41,071 bases of DNA from Enterocloster lavalensis (GTDB lineage: Bacteria > Bacillota > Clostridia > Lachnospirales > Lachnospiraceae), in NCBI RefSeq assembly GCF_902364025.1, contig NZ_CABJCG010000030.1:471-41541 (forward strand), written 5' to 3'. Under the pieces are notes generated by a model. That model made no database searches, was not told where the DNA came from, and worked only from the letters and a program-made list of their open reading frames with translations. The position numbers and the translations under genes are program-made. Shown piece after piece: positions 15,257-23,595 of this stretch. How positions within the stretch are numbered: the first letter of the stretch is position 1; every line of letters starts with the position of its first letter.

Positions 15257-15541
15257 TTACGCTTCCTTCACCGCCGGCAGAATGGTCTCCACCTCTGCGT
15301 GGGGGCGCGGAATCACATGGACGGATACCAGCTCTCCCACTCTCTGAGCAGCCGCAGCGCCTGCGTCGGTAGCGGCCTTTACAGCGCCCACGTCGCCTCT
15401 GACCATCACGGTCACCAGGCCGCCGCCCACGAACTCCTTGCCAACCAAAGTAACGTTGGCTGCCTTTACCATAGCGTCGGCCGCCTCGATGGAACCGATC
15501 AGACCTTTTGTTTCAATCATTCCTAATGCATCATACTTCAT
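15257..15541 (-). CDS. BMC-H hexameric shell protein (PduA/EutM type), last gene of operon
   Basis: 94 residues forming one BMC domain: [37 protein letters not shown], a GGG pore loop ([17 protein letters not shown]), then [16 protein letters not shown]. Hexamers of this type tile the shell facets and their central pores pass small polar metabolites. It differs from the first gene of the operon (31489-31779) at only four of the first 89 residues. The pair therefore is a recent or converted duplication bracketing the whole operon. An AGGAGG site lies upstream. Confidence 0.95.
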   Translation of the reverse strand: MKYDALGMIETKGLIGSIEAADAMVKAANVTLVGKEFVGGGLVTVMVRGDVGAVKAATDAGAAAAQRVGELVSVHVIPRPHAEVETILPAVKEA

Positions 15542-15633
15542 TTTTGATTCCTCCTGCTGATTTAATTTGTTTGACGCCGCGGATCAGCGGGGCGCGCCCG
15601 GCGTCCGCGGGTATTTTTAATGTAAAATGATCG

Positions 15634-16284
15634 TTACCGGATGATTTTCACCCGTGAGGAGCCGTCCAGGCCCATGGCGTTGGCCTCCTCCGTGTCGATG
15701 TGGCATTCCAGGCCGGAATTTGGAGTTACCCGCACAATGGTGTTTTTCAGGATTCCGCCCCGCAGTCCATCCACCTCCAGGCTCACGTTCTGCCCGTCGT
15801 GAACGCCGAACCGGGCCGCGTCCTCGGGCAGCATGTGGATGTGGCGCTGGGCCGCCATCAGACCGCTCTTTGTCTGCACCGAGCCCTTTGGCCCCACCAG
15901 CGTGACCCCCGGGGTGCCGTCCAAGTCACCGGACAGCCTGGCAGGCGCTTTGACGCCCAGCTTAAAGCAATCTCCCGCCAGAATCTCTACCTGGGTTTTC
16001 CCGCGGACCGGCCCCAGGATGCGCACCTTCTCGATGGCTCCCTTGGGCCCGCAGACCGTCACGGTCTCCTTGCAGGCGTACTGGCCGGGCTGGGACAAGT
16101 CTTTCATTCTCGTCAGCTCGTACCCTGCTCCGAAGAGCGCGTCCAGGTCGCCCTGGGACAAATGTACATGGCGGTTGGAAACGCCCACCGGGATCGCGCC
16201 GTCGTTCTGACCGGCCCCATGTTTCTCCGGTTCGCTTTTGACCATTTCCATCAAAAGCTTCATCACTGCTTCGTACTGATCCAT
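15634..16284 (-). CDS. pduL: PduL-type phosphotransacylase (PTAC), encapsulated
   Basis: 216 residues with two PduL domains. The metal-binding histidines are in SNRHVHLS and AAQRHIHML, and the first domain also carries GPVRGKTQVEIL. The enzyme exchanges CoA for phosphate on acetyl-CoA, yielding acetyl phosphate and recycling CoA inside the compartment. The N-terminal amphipathic helix (MDQYEAVMKLLMEMVKS) and a Gly-rich linker form a classical encapsulation peptide. ATG 16284 is preferred, six bases after AGGAGG; the ATG at 16290 abuts that site. It directly follows the aldehyde dehydrogenase gene, its metabolic partner. Other cut clusters call the equivalent gene cutH. Confidence 0.92.
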   Translation of the reverse strand: MDQYEAVMKLLMEMVKSEPEKHGAGQNDGAIPVGVSNRHVHLSQGDLDALFGAGYELTRMKDLSQPGQYACKETVTVCGPKGAIEKVRILGPVRGKTQVEILAGDCFKLGVKAPARLSGDLDGTPGVTLVGPKGSVQTKSGLMAAQRHIHMLPEDAARFGVHDGQNVSLEVDGLRGGILKNTIVRVTPNSGLECHIDTEEANAMGLDGSSRVKIIR

Positions 16285-16294
16285 TTCCATCCTC

Positions 16295-17902
16295 CTACGC
16301 GTTCTGGTTTTTCATGTTGGTGATCAGTTCCCGCACCAGGGCCGCCAGCTTCTCCTCGTCGCAGGAGCCGGAAACCGGCTGGCTGCAAGCCTTGACACTG
16401 TCCGCAGCGCCGGTGTTCCTGCGCTGCTCGAAGGAAGCCACAAGGTCGGCGGGGCTCACGGAAGCGCCGCGGCAGGGACCGCAGACCTTCATAGTCTGGC
16501 CGCCGGTCTGCTGCGGGTGACGGAAGGTGGCGTCGTCCGCCAGAAGCGTGGTGCAGTCCTTCAAACCGTAGGCCACCTTCTTGATGTTGATCAGGTGCAG
16601 CGGGCTTACATTTTCGGACACGGAGCTGCCGCCGCAGGTTCCGCAGCCCAGGGTGAAGGCCACGTTTAGGCCCGTGCTGATTCCGGTGCCGCCCATGCTG
16701 CCGCCGGTGTTGACCAGAATCCGGGAGGCGGGCTTGGATGCGAACCGCAGAACCATTTCCCGGTCATTGGTGTGCAGGCTCATGGTGTGGCCGATTCCGT
16801 TCTGGAGCAGGTCGATGCTCAACTTGCAGGCCTCCTCCCAGTCTTTTACCGTATAAAATGCCAGCACGGTGGTCAGTTTCTCGTAGGACAGGGGGAAACC
16901 GTCGCCCACGCCGTCCTGCTCGCCGATCAGCACCTTGGTCCCTTCCGGGATGGTGATCCCGGCGCTTTTGGCGATCACCTGGGGGCTACGGCCCACAAAT
17001 TTGGCGTTCATGCTGTGGCCGTTTTTGAACAGGAGTTTGCAGACCTTCTCCGTCTCTTCCCGGGTCATAAAATAGCCGCCCTGCTTTTTCAACTCCGCCA
17101 CCACCTCGTCGTGATTGCACTCCTCACAGATGATGGACTGTTCGGAGGCGCAGATGGTGCCGTAGTCGAAGGTCTTGCTGGCGATAATGGCAGCTACCGC
17201 CTTCTTAACGTCCGCGGTCCGCTCTATGTAGGCCGGGGAGTTGCCCGCGCCCACGCCGATGGCGGGCTTTCCGGCGCTGTAGGCTGCCTTTACCATGCCC
17301 GGGCCGCCGGTGGCGATGATCACGGAGACTTCCCTGCAGTGCATGAGCTCGTTAGTCGCGCCCATGGTGGGCATGGTGATGCAGCTGATCACGCCTTCGG
17401 GGGCTCCGGCCGCCAGAGCGGCGTCCCGCATCACCTCAGCCGCTTTCAGGGTGCATTTAGCCGCGGAGGGATGGGGAGAAAATACGATGGCGTTGCCCGC
17501 CTTGACGGCGATCATGGATTTGTAGATCACTGTGGAGGTGGGATTGGTGGAGGGGACGATTCCCATCACCAGACCGGCCGGATGGGCCACGTCCAGGGTG
17601 CCCCGGACTTTATCCTCGTCGATGATGCCAACGGTTTTCATGTCCTTGATGTCATTGTACAGCAGGGTGGCCGCCGCATGGTTCTTGTAGGTCTTATCAA
17701 GGGCCTTGCCGAAGCCCGTCTCTTCCACTGCCATCTCCGCCAGGCAGGCCGCGTGCTCCTCCGCCGCCTTTACCATGCTCTTTAAAATGCGGTCGATCTG
17801 CTCCTCAGTGTATCCGGCCATCTTTTTGGCCGCCGCCTCACCCTTCCTGGCCAGCTCCCTGGCCTCCTGGATGGAGCGCAAATCATAATCAAAATTTTCC
17901 AT
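16295..17902 (-). CDS. cutF: CoA-acylating acetaldehyde dehydrogenase (CutF/PduP/EutE type)
   Basis: 535 residues. The catalytic Cys251 lies in KTFDYGTICASEQSII and the oxyanion-hole Asn120 in VPSTNPTST. AGNAIVFSPHPSA and the GGTGISTGLNVAFTLG region complete the acylating ALDH pattern. It converts acetaldehyde, NAD+ and CoA to acetyl-CoA inside the shell. After the catalytic domain a roughly 70-residue Cys/Gly/Ser-rich linker leads to a C-terminal amphipathic helix (DEEKLAALVRELITNMKNQ), a typical encapsulation peptide. A catalytically impaired paralogue of 458 residues lies upstream in the same operon (28109-29485). AAGGAG stands eight bases before the ATG. Confidence 0.93.
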   Translation of the reverse strand: MENFDYDLRSIQEARELARKGEAAAKKMAGYTEEQIDRILKSMVKAAEEHAACLAEMAVEETGFGKALDKTYKNHAAATLLYNDIKDMKTVGIIDEDKVRGTLDVAHPAGLVMGIVPSTNPTSTVIYKSMIAVKAGNAIVFSPHPSAAKCTLKAAEVMRDAALAAGAPEGVISCITMPTMGATNELMHCREVSVIIATGGPGMVKAAYSAGKPAIGVGAGNSPAYIERTADVKKAVAAIIASKTFDYGTICASEQSIICEECNHDEVVAELKKQGGYFMTREETEKVCKLLFKNGHSMNAKFVGRSPQVIAKSAGITIPEGTKVLIGEQDGVGDGFPLSYEKLTTVLAFYTVKDWEEACKLSIDLLQNGIGHTMSLHTNDREMVLRFASKPASRILVNTGGSMGGTGISTGLNVAFTLGCGTCGGSSVSENVSPLHLINIKKVAYGLKDCTTLLADDATFRHPQQTGGQTMKVCGPCRGASVSPADLVASFEQRRNTGAADSVKACSQPVSGSCDEEKLAALVRELITNMKNQNA

Positions 17903-17904
17903 TG

Positions 17905-19092
17905 TTATTTCTCCTTTTTATGAACCTGTTTTCCGCTCTGTGCTTTGTAAAAAGCTTCCAGTTGCCGCAGCAGCTGGGTTTTCCCGGCCTTTGAAATCGA
18001 CTGGCCCGCTATGGCAAACTCCGGGTACTCCCGGGCCAGGGCCCGCAGCTGGGTTGCTTTCAAGTTGACCAGGGCTTTTATGGCCTGCTCTGTTCCTGAG
18101 GTTTTTACCAGTAGGTCGAGTGATGGCCGGTGTAGGGGGGTGGCTGAGGTTGAGGCGGGTGGTGCTATTATGGCGTCCTTGTTTTCCGCCGCCTCGATAT
18201 GGGGGGATGGGGCATCCGTTTCCAGGATGGGGGATTCTGCTTCGTTGACTTCGTTTACCGGCGGAATCACATGCTCCTGAGCGTCGGTACCCGGTTGCAG
18301 GGCTTCCGGGTTGTGGTCGATTGGCTCGTTGGCTGCAGGTCCGATTTCTTTCGGTTCGCCGCCTTTTGGCTCATTATCTTGCAAATCATTGCCTTCTGGC
18401 CTGTCATTGCCCGGGTCATCGGCCTTCGGCCTGCCATTTTCAGGTCTATCGTCCTCCGGCACGTCATTTCCAGGTCCATCGTTTTCCGGTCCGTCTTTTC
18501 CCGGCTCACCATCCTCCGGCCTGTCATTTCCCGGCCCATCATCCTCTGGCACGTCATTTCCCGGCTCGCCCTTCGGCCTGTCATTTCCCGGCCTATCGTC
18601 CTCCGGACCGTCATTTCCCGGCCCATCGTCCTCCGGCCTGTCATTTCCCGGCCCACCGGCCTCCGGCACGTCATTTCCAGGCCCGCCCTTCGGCCTGTCA
18701 TTTCCCGTCCCATCGTCCTCCGGCCTGTCATTTCCCGTCCCATCGTCCTCCGGCCTGTCATTTCCCGGTCCATCGTCCTCCGGCCCACCACCGTCTCCCG
18801 GTCCGCCGTCTCCCGGCGTTCCGCCTCCAAACATCCCTTCCAACTCCCCATGAGGCCTCGGAATCACATGTCTGGTGCGCAGGCAGTCTGAGCCCAGCCG
18901 CTCCACCGCTGCGGCCCCTGCGTCTACCGCGGCCGTCACAGCGGCCACATCCCCGGTCACAGTGACGGTCACCAGGCCGCCGCCCACCTTCGTCTTTTCG
19001 AGAAGCGCCACATCCGCCGCCTTCAGCATGGCGTCCGCCGCTTCCACAGCGGCCAGGGTTCCTTTGGTTTCAATCATTCCCAGTGCCTGCAT
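17905..19092 (-). CDS. BMC-H shell protein fused to long acidic repeat and SAP-like tail
   Basis: 395 residues in three parts. Residues 1-90 are a BMC-H domain ([20 protein letters not shown], pore [29 protein letters not shown]). Residues of about 90-240 are a low-complexity chain of imperfect decapeptides near PEDDGPGNDR, strongly acidic and Pro/Gly-rich, so surely disordered. Residues of about 240-325 are an irregular Pro/Glu/Ala linker. The last 65 residues form a basic helical module (LVNLKATQLRALAREYPEF, then ISKAGKTQLLRQLEAFYKAQ) that resembles a SAP/Rho-N nucleic-acid-binding fold. EutK also joins a BMC domain to a predicted nucleic-acid-binding tail, but has no such linker. The role is unknown. 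GGAGG precedes the ATG. Confidence 0.88.
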   Translation of the reverse strand: MQALGMIETKGTLAAVEAADAMLKAADVALLEKTKVGGGLVTVTVTGDVAAVTAAVDAGAAAVERLGSDCLRTRHVIPRPHGELEGMFGGGTPGDGGPGDGGGPEDDGPGNDRPEDDGTGNDRPEDDGTGNDRPKGGPGNDVPEAGGPGNDRPEDDGPGNDGPEDDRPGNDRPKGEPGNDVPEDDGPGNDRPEDGEPGKDGPENDGPGNDVPEDDRPENGRPKADDPGNDRPEGNDLQDNEPKGGEPKEIGPAANEPIDHNPEALQPGTDAQEHVIPPVNEVNEAESPILETDAPSPHIEAAENKDAIIAPPASTSATPLHRPSLDLLVKTSGTEQAIKALVNLKATQLRALAREYPEFAIAGQSISKAGKTQLLRQLEAFYKAQSGKQVHKKEK

Positions 19093-19102
19093 TTTCTACC
19101 TC

Positions 19103-19735
19103 CTACGTCAAATCCGCCCAGTTGGCCGGGTAGGTGGCGTAGAAAATCCGCGCCTTATCCGGCGATCCCCAGATCACCTTTGAGCCTGAGGGGACGAACA
19201 GCACGTCGCCCGCGTGGGCCGTATATTTCTTCCCGTCGATGGTCACCGTCAAAGTGCCCTCGATCACGTAATCGATCTCCTCGTAGGTCAGCTCCCACGG
19301 AAACTCCGAGTGGTCGATCACCAGAAAACCTGCGCTGATATGGGATTCTTCTTTATTTACCAGTTCCTGGAAAAATGCTTTCGCACCGGGCGTTCCGGTC
19401 TCGAACACATCCATTTTCACCGAACCGCCCCGGACCACCTTGAGCCCGTTTCCGTGGCGCTCGGACTCGAAGGGCTTGAAAATATCCTCCAACAATCCCC
19501 GCTCCATCAGCGCCTTCAGCACCTGGTACACCTGACCGGCGTCAATCTCCTGCGCTCCGGGGGCCGCCGCGCCAGCGGCGCCGCTCACCGGCATCTGTTC
19601 GGAAAAAACAATCCCCCGCTCCTCCGCCGCGTCCCTTGCCGACGGGGTGACGATGGTGTCGCCGTCCACATAACAGACCGTTTCCCCTCTCGCCCCAAGC
19701 GCCTCTATATCCTTGGCGCAAACCAGTTTTTTCAT
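19103..19735 (-). CDS. eutQ: EutQ-like cupin protein
   Basis: 210 residues. The N-terminal part (MKKLVCAKDIEALGARGETV, TPSARDAAEERGIVF) is followed by an Ala/Gly linker and a cupin domain: LVIDHSEFPWELTYEEIDYV, GTLTVTIDGKKYTAHAGDVL, FVPSGSKVIWGS. EutQ of the ethanolamine system is an acetate-kinase-like protein and assembly factor. In choline-type clusters it may convert acetyl phosphate to acetate with ATP formation or help shell assembly. Neighbours are the pentameric shell protein upstream and the repeat-bearing BMC-H downstream. The start follows GAGAGGAAGTGAAGTT. Confidence 0.9.
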   Translation of the reverse strand: MKKLVCAKDIEALGARGETVCYVDGDTIVTPSARDAAEERGIVFSEQMPVSGAAGAAAPGAQEIDAGQVYQVLKALMERGLLEDIFKPFESERHGNGLKVVRGGSVKMDVFETGTPGAKAFFQELVNKEESHISAGFLVIDHSEFPWELTYEEIDYVIEGTLTVTIDGKKYTAHAGDVLFVPSGSKVIWGSPDKARIFYATYPANWADLT

Positions 19736-19762
19736 AACTTCACTTCCTCTCCCGAGAACCGC

Positions 19763-20032
19763 CTACTGCGAATCAAAGGCGCAATCCTCGTCGATAATGC
19801 CAACTACCACCGCGTCCACCGGAATGCCGTCGTCTCCCAGCATCCGCCGGGCGGAGGAACCCATAGTAATGATCACCCGGTCGCCAATTCCGGCGCTGAT
19901 GGTATCCACCACCACCATCCGTTCCCCGGACCGGGTTCCCCCGATCACCTCCGCCAGCATGAGCTTGCTGCCGTTTAGCGCCTCTGCCTTGCGGGTGGCC
20001 CAGATATTGTCAATCAGCCTGGCCGTTACCAT
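19763..20032 (-). CDS. eutN: EutN/CcmL-type pentameric shell vertex protein (BMC-P)
   Basis: 89 residues. It shows the EutN_CcmL pattern: MVTARLIDNIWATRKAEALN, GSKLMLAEVI, a VVVDTISAGIGDRVIITMG core and VDAVVVGIIDE at the C-terminus. Pentamers of this family close the twelve vertices of the shell; this is the only BMC-P gene in the window. Its ATG overlaps the stop codon of the GrpU-like gene (ATGGTAA), so translation is coupled. Confidence 0.95.
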   Translation of the reverse strand: MVTARLIDNIWATRKAEALNGSKLMLAEVIGGTRSGERMVVVDTISAGIGDRVIITMGSSARRMLGDDGIPVDAVVVGIIDEDCAFDSQ

Positions 20033-20331
20033 TCTTCCCGTCCCTCCTTTTCCCTTCTGCGAATCTCATCCATCGCCGCTTCCACAGAGGCCGTGTCCCC
20101 GAAAATCGCCAGCAGAATCATATTCTGGGGACAGTTTCCCCGGATGTCCTCCACGGTGACGCCCACCGCCTTTTCCGCCACGTCCGCGGCGCAGACCATT
20201 TCGATCATGCGCCCCTGGATAAGGCCCACTGCGTCCACCGGACCGATTTCCCGGCCCGCGCCGGAGCCCTTTCTGCGGGTGAGAATGTCCATTGTCCCCT
20301 GGGTCGGCGATTTAATGATTCGGTATTCCAT
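20026..20331 (-). CDS. Circularly permuted BMC-H with Fe-S type pore motif (GrpU/CutR-like)
   Basis: 101 residues. The chain starts with a strand that is C-terminal in ordinary BMC-H proteins (MEYRIIKSPTQGTMDILTRR). It then passes to IGPVDAVGLIQGRMIEMVCA and ends with MILLAIFGDTASVEAAMDEI, so the domain is permuted. The pore region reads IRGNCPQN, with Cys67. This resembles the GNCPxx motif of GrpU, whose hexamer pore binds a [4Fe-4S] cluster; CutR of choline clusters has the same permutation. It may pass electrons or reactivate the glycyl radical system across the shell, which is inference. ATG 20331 is chosen over GTG 20337, which is only three bases from GAGG. Confidence 0.85.
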   Translation of the reverse strand: MEYRIIKSPTQGTMDILTRRKGSGAGREIGPVDAVGLIQGRMIEMVCAADVAEKAVGVTVEDIRGNCPQNMILLAIFGDTASVEAAMDEIRRREKEGREEW

Positions 20332-20343
20332 AAACACATTCCT

Positions 20344-21189
20344 CTATTCCCAGGCATTCTGCGTACAAGTCCTTGCAATCCCCAAAGGCGTGACAAACAT
20401 GGGATTTTGGGGCTTGTAAGTGGGAATGCCCGTCTTTTTTTGGATAATATCCTCGATTCCATTTAAACAGCAGGTTCCGCCCACCAGGTAGATTCCGTCC
20501 ACGTCCCGTCCGGCCACATGGCGGTTGATAATGGAGGCCACCTTCTCGATCACCGGCTTTAGCACCGGCAATAATTCCGCGTGGTTGGCCTCATCCCGCT
20601 TATAGCGCTCCGCCTCGGAAAAATCCATCTTGTAGGCCCCTGATATCACCAGGGAAAAATGGGTTCCGCCCGTAGGCTCATCCGCCACATAGACTACCTT
20701 TCCGTCCTTTAAAATGGAAATCCCTGTGGTGCCGCCGCCGATATCCACCACCGCGCCATTTTTAATGTTCAAAACCGCGTTGGCGGCAGTTGGCTCGTCG
20801 GGCAAAGCCGTGATCTCAAACCCGGCCCCCTGAACCACGTTCTTGATGGCACCGGAGTCCAGACCGTCGGTGCCGGGCGGGATCGCCGCGGCCGCGTAAA
20901 TCAGCTCGGTCCCCAGCTTTTCCTCCAGCTCCTCCTTCAGCTCCCGGACGATGCGGATGGCTCCGATGTAGTCCACCACCATGCCGTCCCGAACCACATC
21001 TGCGTATCGGAAGGCCCCGGCCACCGGCCGGAAATGCTCATCCAGCACAGCCAGCACCACGCAGGCCGTCCCCAGGTCCACCCCGGTGTAGTAAACCGCC
21101 GACGGTTCCTTCACCGGCCGTTTGATCACCGCCTCAAACTCCCGGACCAGCCGGTCGCAAGCCTCAAACATCAATCCTTCCTCTGACAT
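20344..21189 (-). CDS. eutJ: EutJ-like Hsp70/actin-fold ATPase
   Basis: 281 residues. Actin/Hsp70-type nucleotide motifs are visible: YTGVDLGTACVVLAVLDE (phosphate 1), AAVIPPG-like AAAIPPGTDG, VVDIGGGTTGISILKDG (phosphate 2) and YLVGGTCCLNGIEDII (adenosine). EutJ homologues accompany many microcompartment operons and are presumed chaperones for enzyme loading or shell assembly, without a proven role. ATG 21189 is chosen (GGAGG six bases upstream). The first codons overlap the end of the EutT-like gene. Confidence 0.9.
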   Translation of the reverse strand: MSEEGLMFEACDRLVREFEAVIKRPVKEPSAVYYTGVDLGTACVVLAVLDEHFRPVAGAFRYADVVRDGMVVDYIGAIRIVRELKEELEEKLGTELIYAAAAIPPGTDGLDSGAIKNVVQGAGFEITALPDEPTAANAVLNIKNGAVVDIGGGTTGISILKDGKVVYVADEPTGGTHFSLVISGAYKMDFSEAERYKRDEANHAELLPVLKPVIEKVASIINRHVAGRDVDGIYLVGGTCCLNGIEDIIQKKTGIPTYKPQNPMFVTPLGIARTCTQNAWE

Positions 21190-21830
21190 ACAGTTCCTCC
21201 AATCGCCCGGCAGATCATCTGCGACAGGCGGTTTATAATGATTCGGACTGCCCGTTTCCTGCCCCCGGAGAGCTCTGCCTCCAGACAGCGCAGCTCGCAC
21301 CGCAGCCCGTAAAGCCGGACAATCTCCTTTCCCGCCTCCAACTGGGCGTGAAAACCGGTGACCTCAAAACAGTCCTCCAACAGCTCCCCGGCGTTCTCCG
21401 CGTTTATGCCGGTGCAGGCGGGAAACTCAGGCAACCGCGTGAAATCCCCGGCTGTTACCGCGGCTAAGAGCCGTTCCAGCTCAAAAACTTCCCCGGCTGT
21501 TACCACGCTGTAATCCAACAGCTCGGCGCCGGTGTTCAGGAAAATGGACTGGGCGCGGCGCAGGGCCAGGAGTTCATGGGGAGTAGCGGGGGCTGTATGG
21601 GTAGCAGCGGATGCGGGGGCTGCGGATGAATTTCCCGGCGTTTCCGCTCCGGGCTTCCCTGCCATCCCGCCTCTCCCCGCAACCTCGCATTCCCCACAAA
21701 TCCGAACCCCCCGGTCGTTTAAAAACTGCCGCCCGCCAGGCGTCAGCCTGGTGCCGGGTTCTATGCGATATTCTGCAAAAGGAGAGTTTCTATATAAAAG
21801 GCGCAGGTCCTCCTCCGTGAGAAATCTCAT
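21171..21830 (-). CDS. EutT-like protein lacking the adenosyltransferase cysteine motif
   Basis: 219 residues. The N-terminus (MRFLTEEDLRLLYRNSPFAE ... TRLTPGGRQFLNDRGVRI) matches the start of EutT and other microcompartment proteins with the LTPxAxxxLxxRxIxI motif. After an Ala/Pro-rich linker (about 55-90) comes a helical cobalamin-adenosyltransferase-like domain (LRRAQSIFLNTGAELLDYSV, LEAGKEIVRLYGLRCELRC). The HX11CCXXC metal motif of true EutT is not present, and this locus needs no cobalamin. A structural or assembly role is more likely than corrinoid adenosylation. Start 21830 overlaps the cutO stop (ATGA) and has GGGGGA upstream. Confidence 0.7.
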   Translation of the reverse strand: MRFLTEEDLRLLYRNSPFAEYRIEPGTRLTPGGRQFLNDRGVRICGECEVAGRGGMAGKPGAETPGNSSAAPASAATHTAPATPHELLALRRAQSIFLNTGAELLDYSVVTAGEVFELERLLAAVTAGDFTRLPEFPACTGINAENAGELLEDCFEVTGFHAQLEAGKEIVRLYGLRCELRCLEAELSGGRKRAVRIIINRLSQMICRAIGGTVCQRKD

Positions 21831-22969
21831 AGGGTTCCCCCTTTGCACAGTCTTCTGTAGATGTCCTCAAATTCCGCTTTTTCCGGCCTGCGCGGGTTGG
21901 TGTCCGTGCAGGCGTCCGCCGCGGCCTTTTCCGCCATATCTTCCACCGCGCTCAAAAATTCTTCCCGATCAATCCCCAGCTCCGTAATCTGTTCCGGTAT
22001 CCCGATTCGCTTCATCAGGTTGCGGATCTGGCGAATCAGTCCGTGAACCGTGGCCTTGGGCGTCCCGGCTGAGATTCCCAGCATATTAGCGATCTCCACA
22101 TAGCGCCCAAGAGCCGCTTCCTCGCCCGCCGTTTCCAGGCCAGCGTTCCAGGCGATCACATGAGGCAGCAGAATCGCATTGCTTCTGCCGTGAGCCAGGT
22201 GAAACCGCGCGCCCAGGGCGTGGGCCATGCTGTGGCAGATTCCAAGGGAGGCGCCGTTAAACGCCACTCCCGCAAGGCACGAAGCGTTATGCATCCGCTC
22301 CCTTGCCTCCATGTCGCCACCGTCCGCTACCGCCCGTTCCAGATATTTCCAAACCATACGAATCGCCTTCTCCGCGCAAGCGTCGGTAAAATCTCCCGCC
22401 GCAGTGGACACATAGGCCTCAAACGCATGGGTCAACACATCCATCCCGGTGTCCGCCGTGATGTGTGGCGGCACCGTAGCTGTCAACTCCGGGTCCAACA
22501 GCGCCACATCCGGCACCATGGCGGCGTCCCGCAGGGGATATTTCGCCTTGGCCTCCGGGTCGGAAATAACCGAAAATGAGGTCACCTCGCTGCCGGTTCC
22601 GCTGGTAGTTGGCACCGCCACCAGCCGGGGCCGCCGCTCTTTGTCCATAGCGGCGTACAGATGGCTGACCGCTTTGGCCGTGTCGATGGCGGAACCGCCG
22701 CCCAGGGCGATCACCGTGTCCGGCCGGAAGGCGCACATACCTTCGATGCCCTTTGTCACCACACCGATGGTCGGGTCCGGCACCACCTCGGAAAATATTT
22801 CCCAGCAGGCCCCCCGCTCTGAAAGCAGGGCTGCGATCTGATCCGCTTTCCCCGACTGTTTCATGAAGGGATCGCAGATAATGTAAGCCCGCTCAATTTC
22901 CAAATCGCGGATTTTCTCCAGAGAGCCTGCTCCCATGTAAATCCGTGTGTTCATAATAAACTGTTCCAT
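21827..22969 (-). CDS. cutO: Iron-dependent alcohol dehydrogenase (CutO-type)
   Basis: 380 residues, normal for family III alcohol dehydrogenases. It shows the NAD motif ALGGGSAIDTAKA, VPTTSGTGSEVT, and the metal site residues in TADTGMDVLTHAFEAYVS and HSMAHALGARFHLAHGRSNA. It reduces acetaldehyde from choline cleavage to ethanol and regenerates NAD+ for the aldehyde dehydrogenase within the shell. The extreme N-terminus (MEQFIMNTRIYMGAGSLEKI) is the typical start, with no obvious encapsulation helix. It is followed without gap by the EutT-like gene. In other cut clusters the equivalent is cutO. Confidence 0.92.
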   Translation of the reverse strand: MEQFIMNTRIYMGAGSLEKIRDLEIERAYIICDPFMKQSGKADQIAALLSERGACWEIFSEVVPDPTIGVVTKGIEGMCAFRPDTVIALGGGSAIDTAKAVSHLYAAMDKERRPRLVAVPTTSGTGSEVTSFSVISDPEAKAKYPLRDAAMVPDVALLDPELTATVPPHITADTGMDVLTHAFEAYVSTAAGDFTDACAEKAIRMVWKYLERAVADGGDMEARERMHNASCLAGVAFNGASLGICHSMAHALGARFHLAHGRSNAILLPHVIAWNAGLETAGEEAALGRYVEIANMLGISAGTPKATVHGLIRQIRNLMKRIGIPEQITELGIDREEFLSAVEDMAEKAAADACTDTNPRRPEKAEFEDIYRRLCKGGTL

Positions 22970-23085
22970 GTCCTGTCCCTCCTTTCTACTACATTTTATT
23001 TGTTAGCGCTGTCTGCGCCGTGTCATACAGTTTTCCAGACATTATCTGCGCCATATCACGCAATTTTTCCTTGGCGCAACCTGAG

Positions 23086-23538
23086 CTATATCACCTCAAT
23101 CTCCGCCACGACGCGCCTCAGCGCTTCCACCGCGTCCGTTTCCCCGCGTCCAACCCAGTAAAACGGCCCCGGCACTCCGGCCTGCAAAAGCTCCGCCTCG
23201 CAGTCCGAAACCGCTGCCGGGTCCTGATCGCACTTCGTCACCACGCCGATCACCGGCGGGCCGAACACGCCCGCGAAGCCCGGGGGATAGGTCCGTTTTC
23301 TCCTGTTTCCAACAGCGTCCGCAATCATGATCACGCAGAGGGCATCCTGAGCCGCCGCGATCAAGTGGCAGTGCATCCATGGGCATTCCAGATACGCACC
23401 CGGGGCCTCTATAGTCCGCTCCCCGTACACCATCACAGGTGTCCGTCCTGTACGGACTCTCGTTTCCCCAAGCAACTCCGCCAGTGCAGACTTACCGGCC
23501 CCTCTGGGCCCGATCAACATAATCCGTTTCCGCCTCAT
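23086..23538 (-). CDS. eutP: EutP/PduV-like small GTPase
   Basis: 150 residues. It contains a P-loop (GPRGAGKSALAELLG, about 9-23), a TPVMVYGERTIEAPGAYLEC switch region and VIGVVTKCDQ for guanine recognition, ending in DAVEALRRVVAEIEVI. Members accompany eut and pdu operons. PduV has been linked to compartment movement and EutP to acetate kinase activity. Its task here is undetermined. A 36-bp minisatellite lies in the 210-base gap upstream. The 116-base gap to cutO contains nothing recognisable. Confidence 0.88.
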   Translation of the reverse strand: MRRKRIMLIGPRGAGKSALAELLGETRVRTGRTPVMVYGERTIEAPGAYLECPWMHCHLIAAAQDALCVIMIADAVGNRRKRTYPPGFAGVFGPPVIGVVTKCDQDPAAVSDCEAELLQAGVPGPFYWVGRGETDAVEALRRVVAEIEVI

Positions 23539-23595
23539 ATCCTATCTCCATCTCAAGTTCCGCCCTCGTCTCATAATCTGCGTCCACCGCTCATT

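Noticed and set aside
18199..18965. Long plus-strand and alternative minus-strand frames across the BMC repeat
   Set aside because: The 30-bp periodic DNA keeps several frames open. Only the frame beginning with the BMC domain has a ribosome site and recognisable domains.
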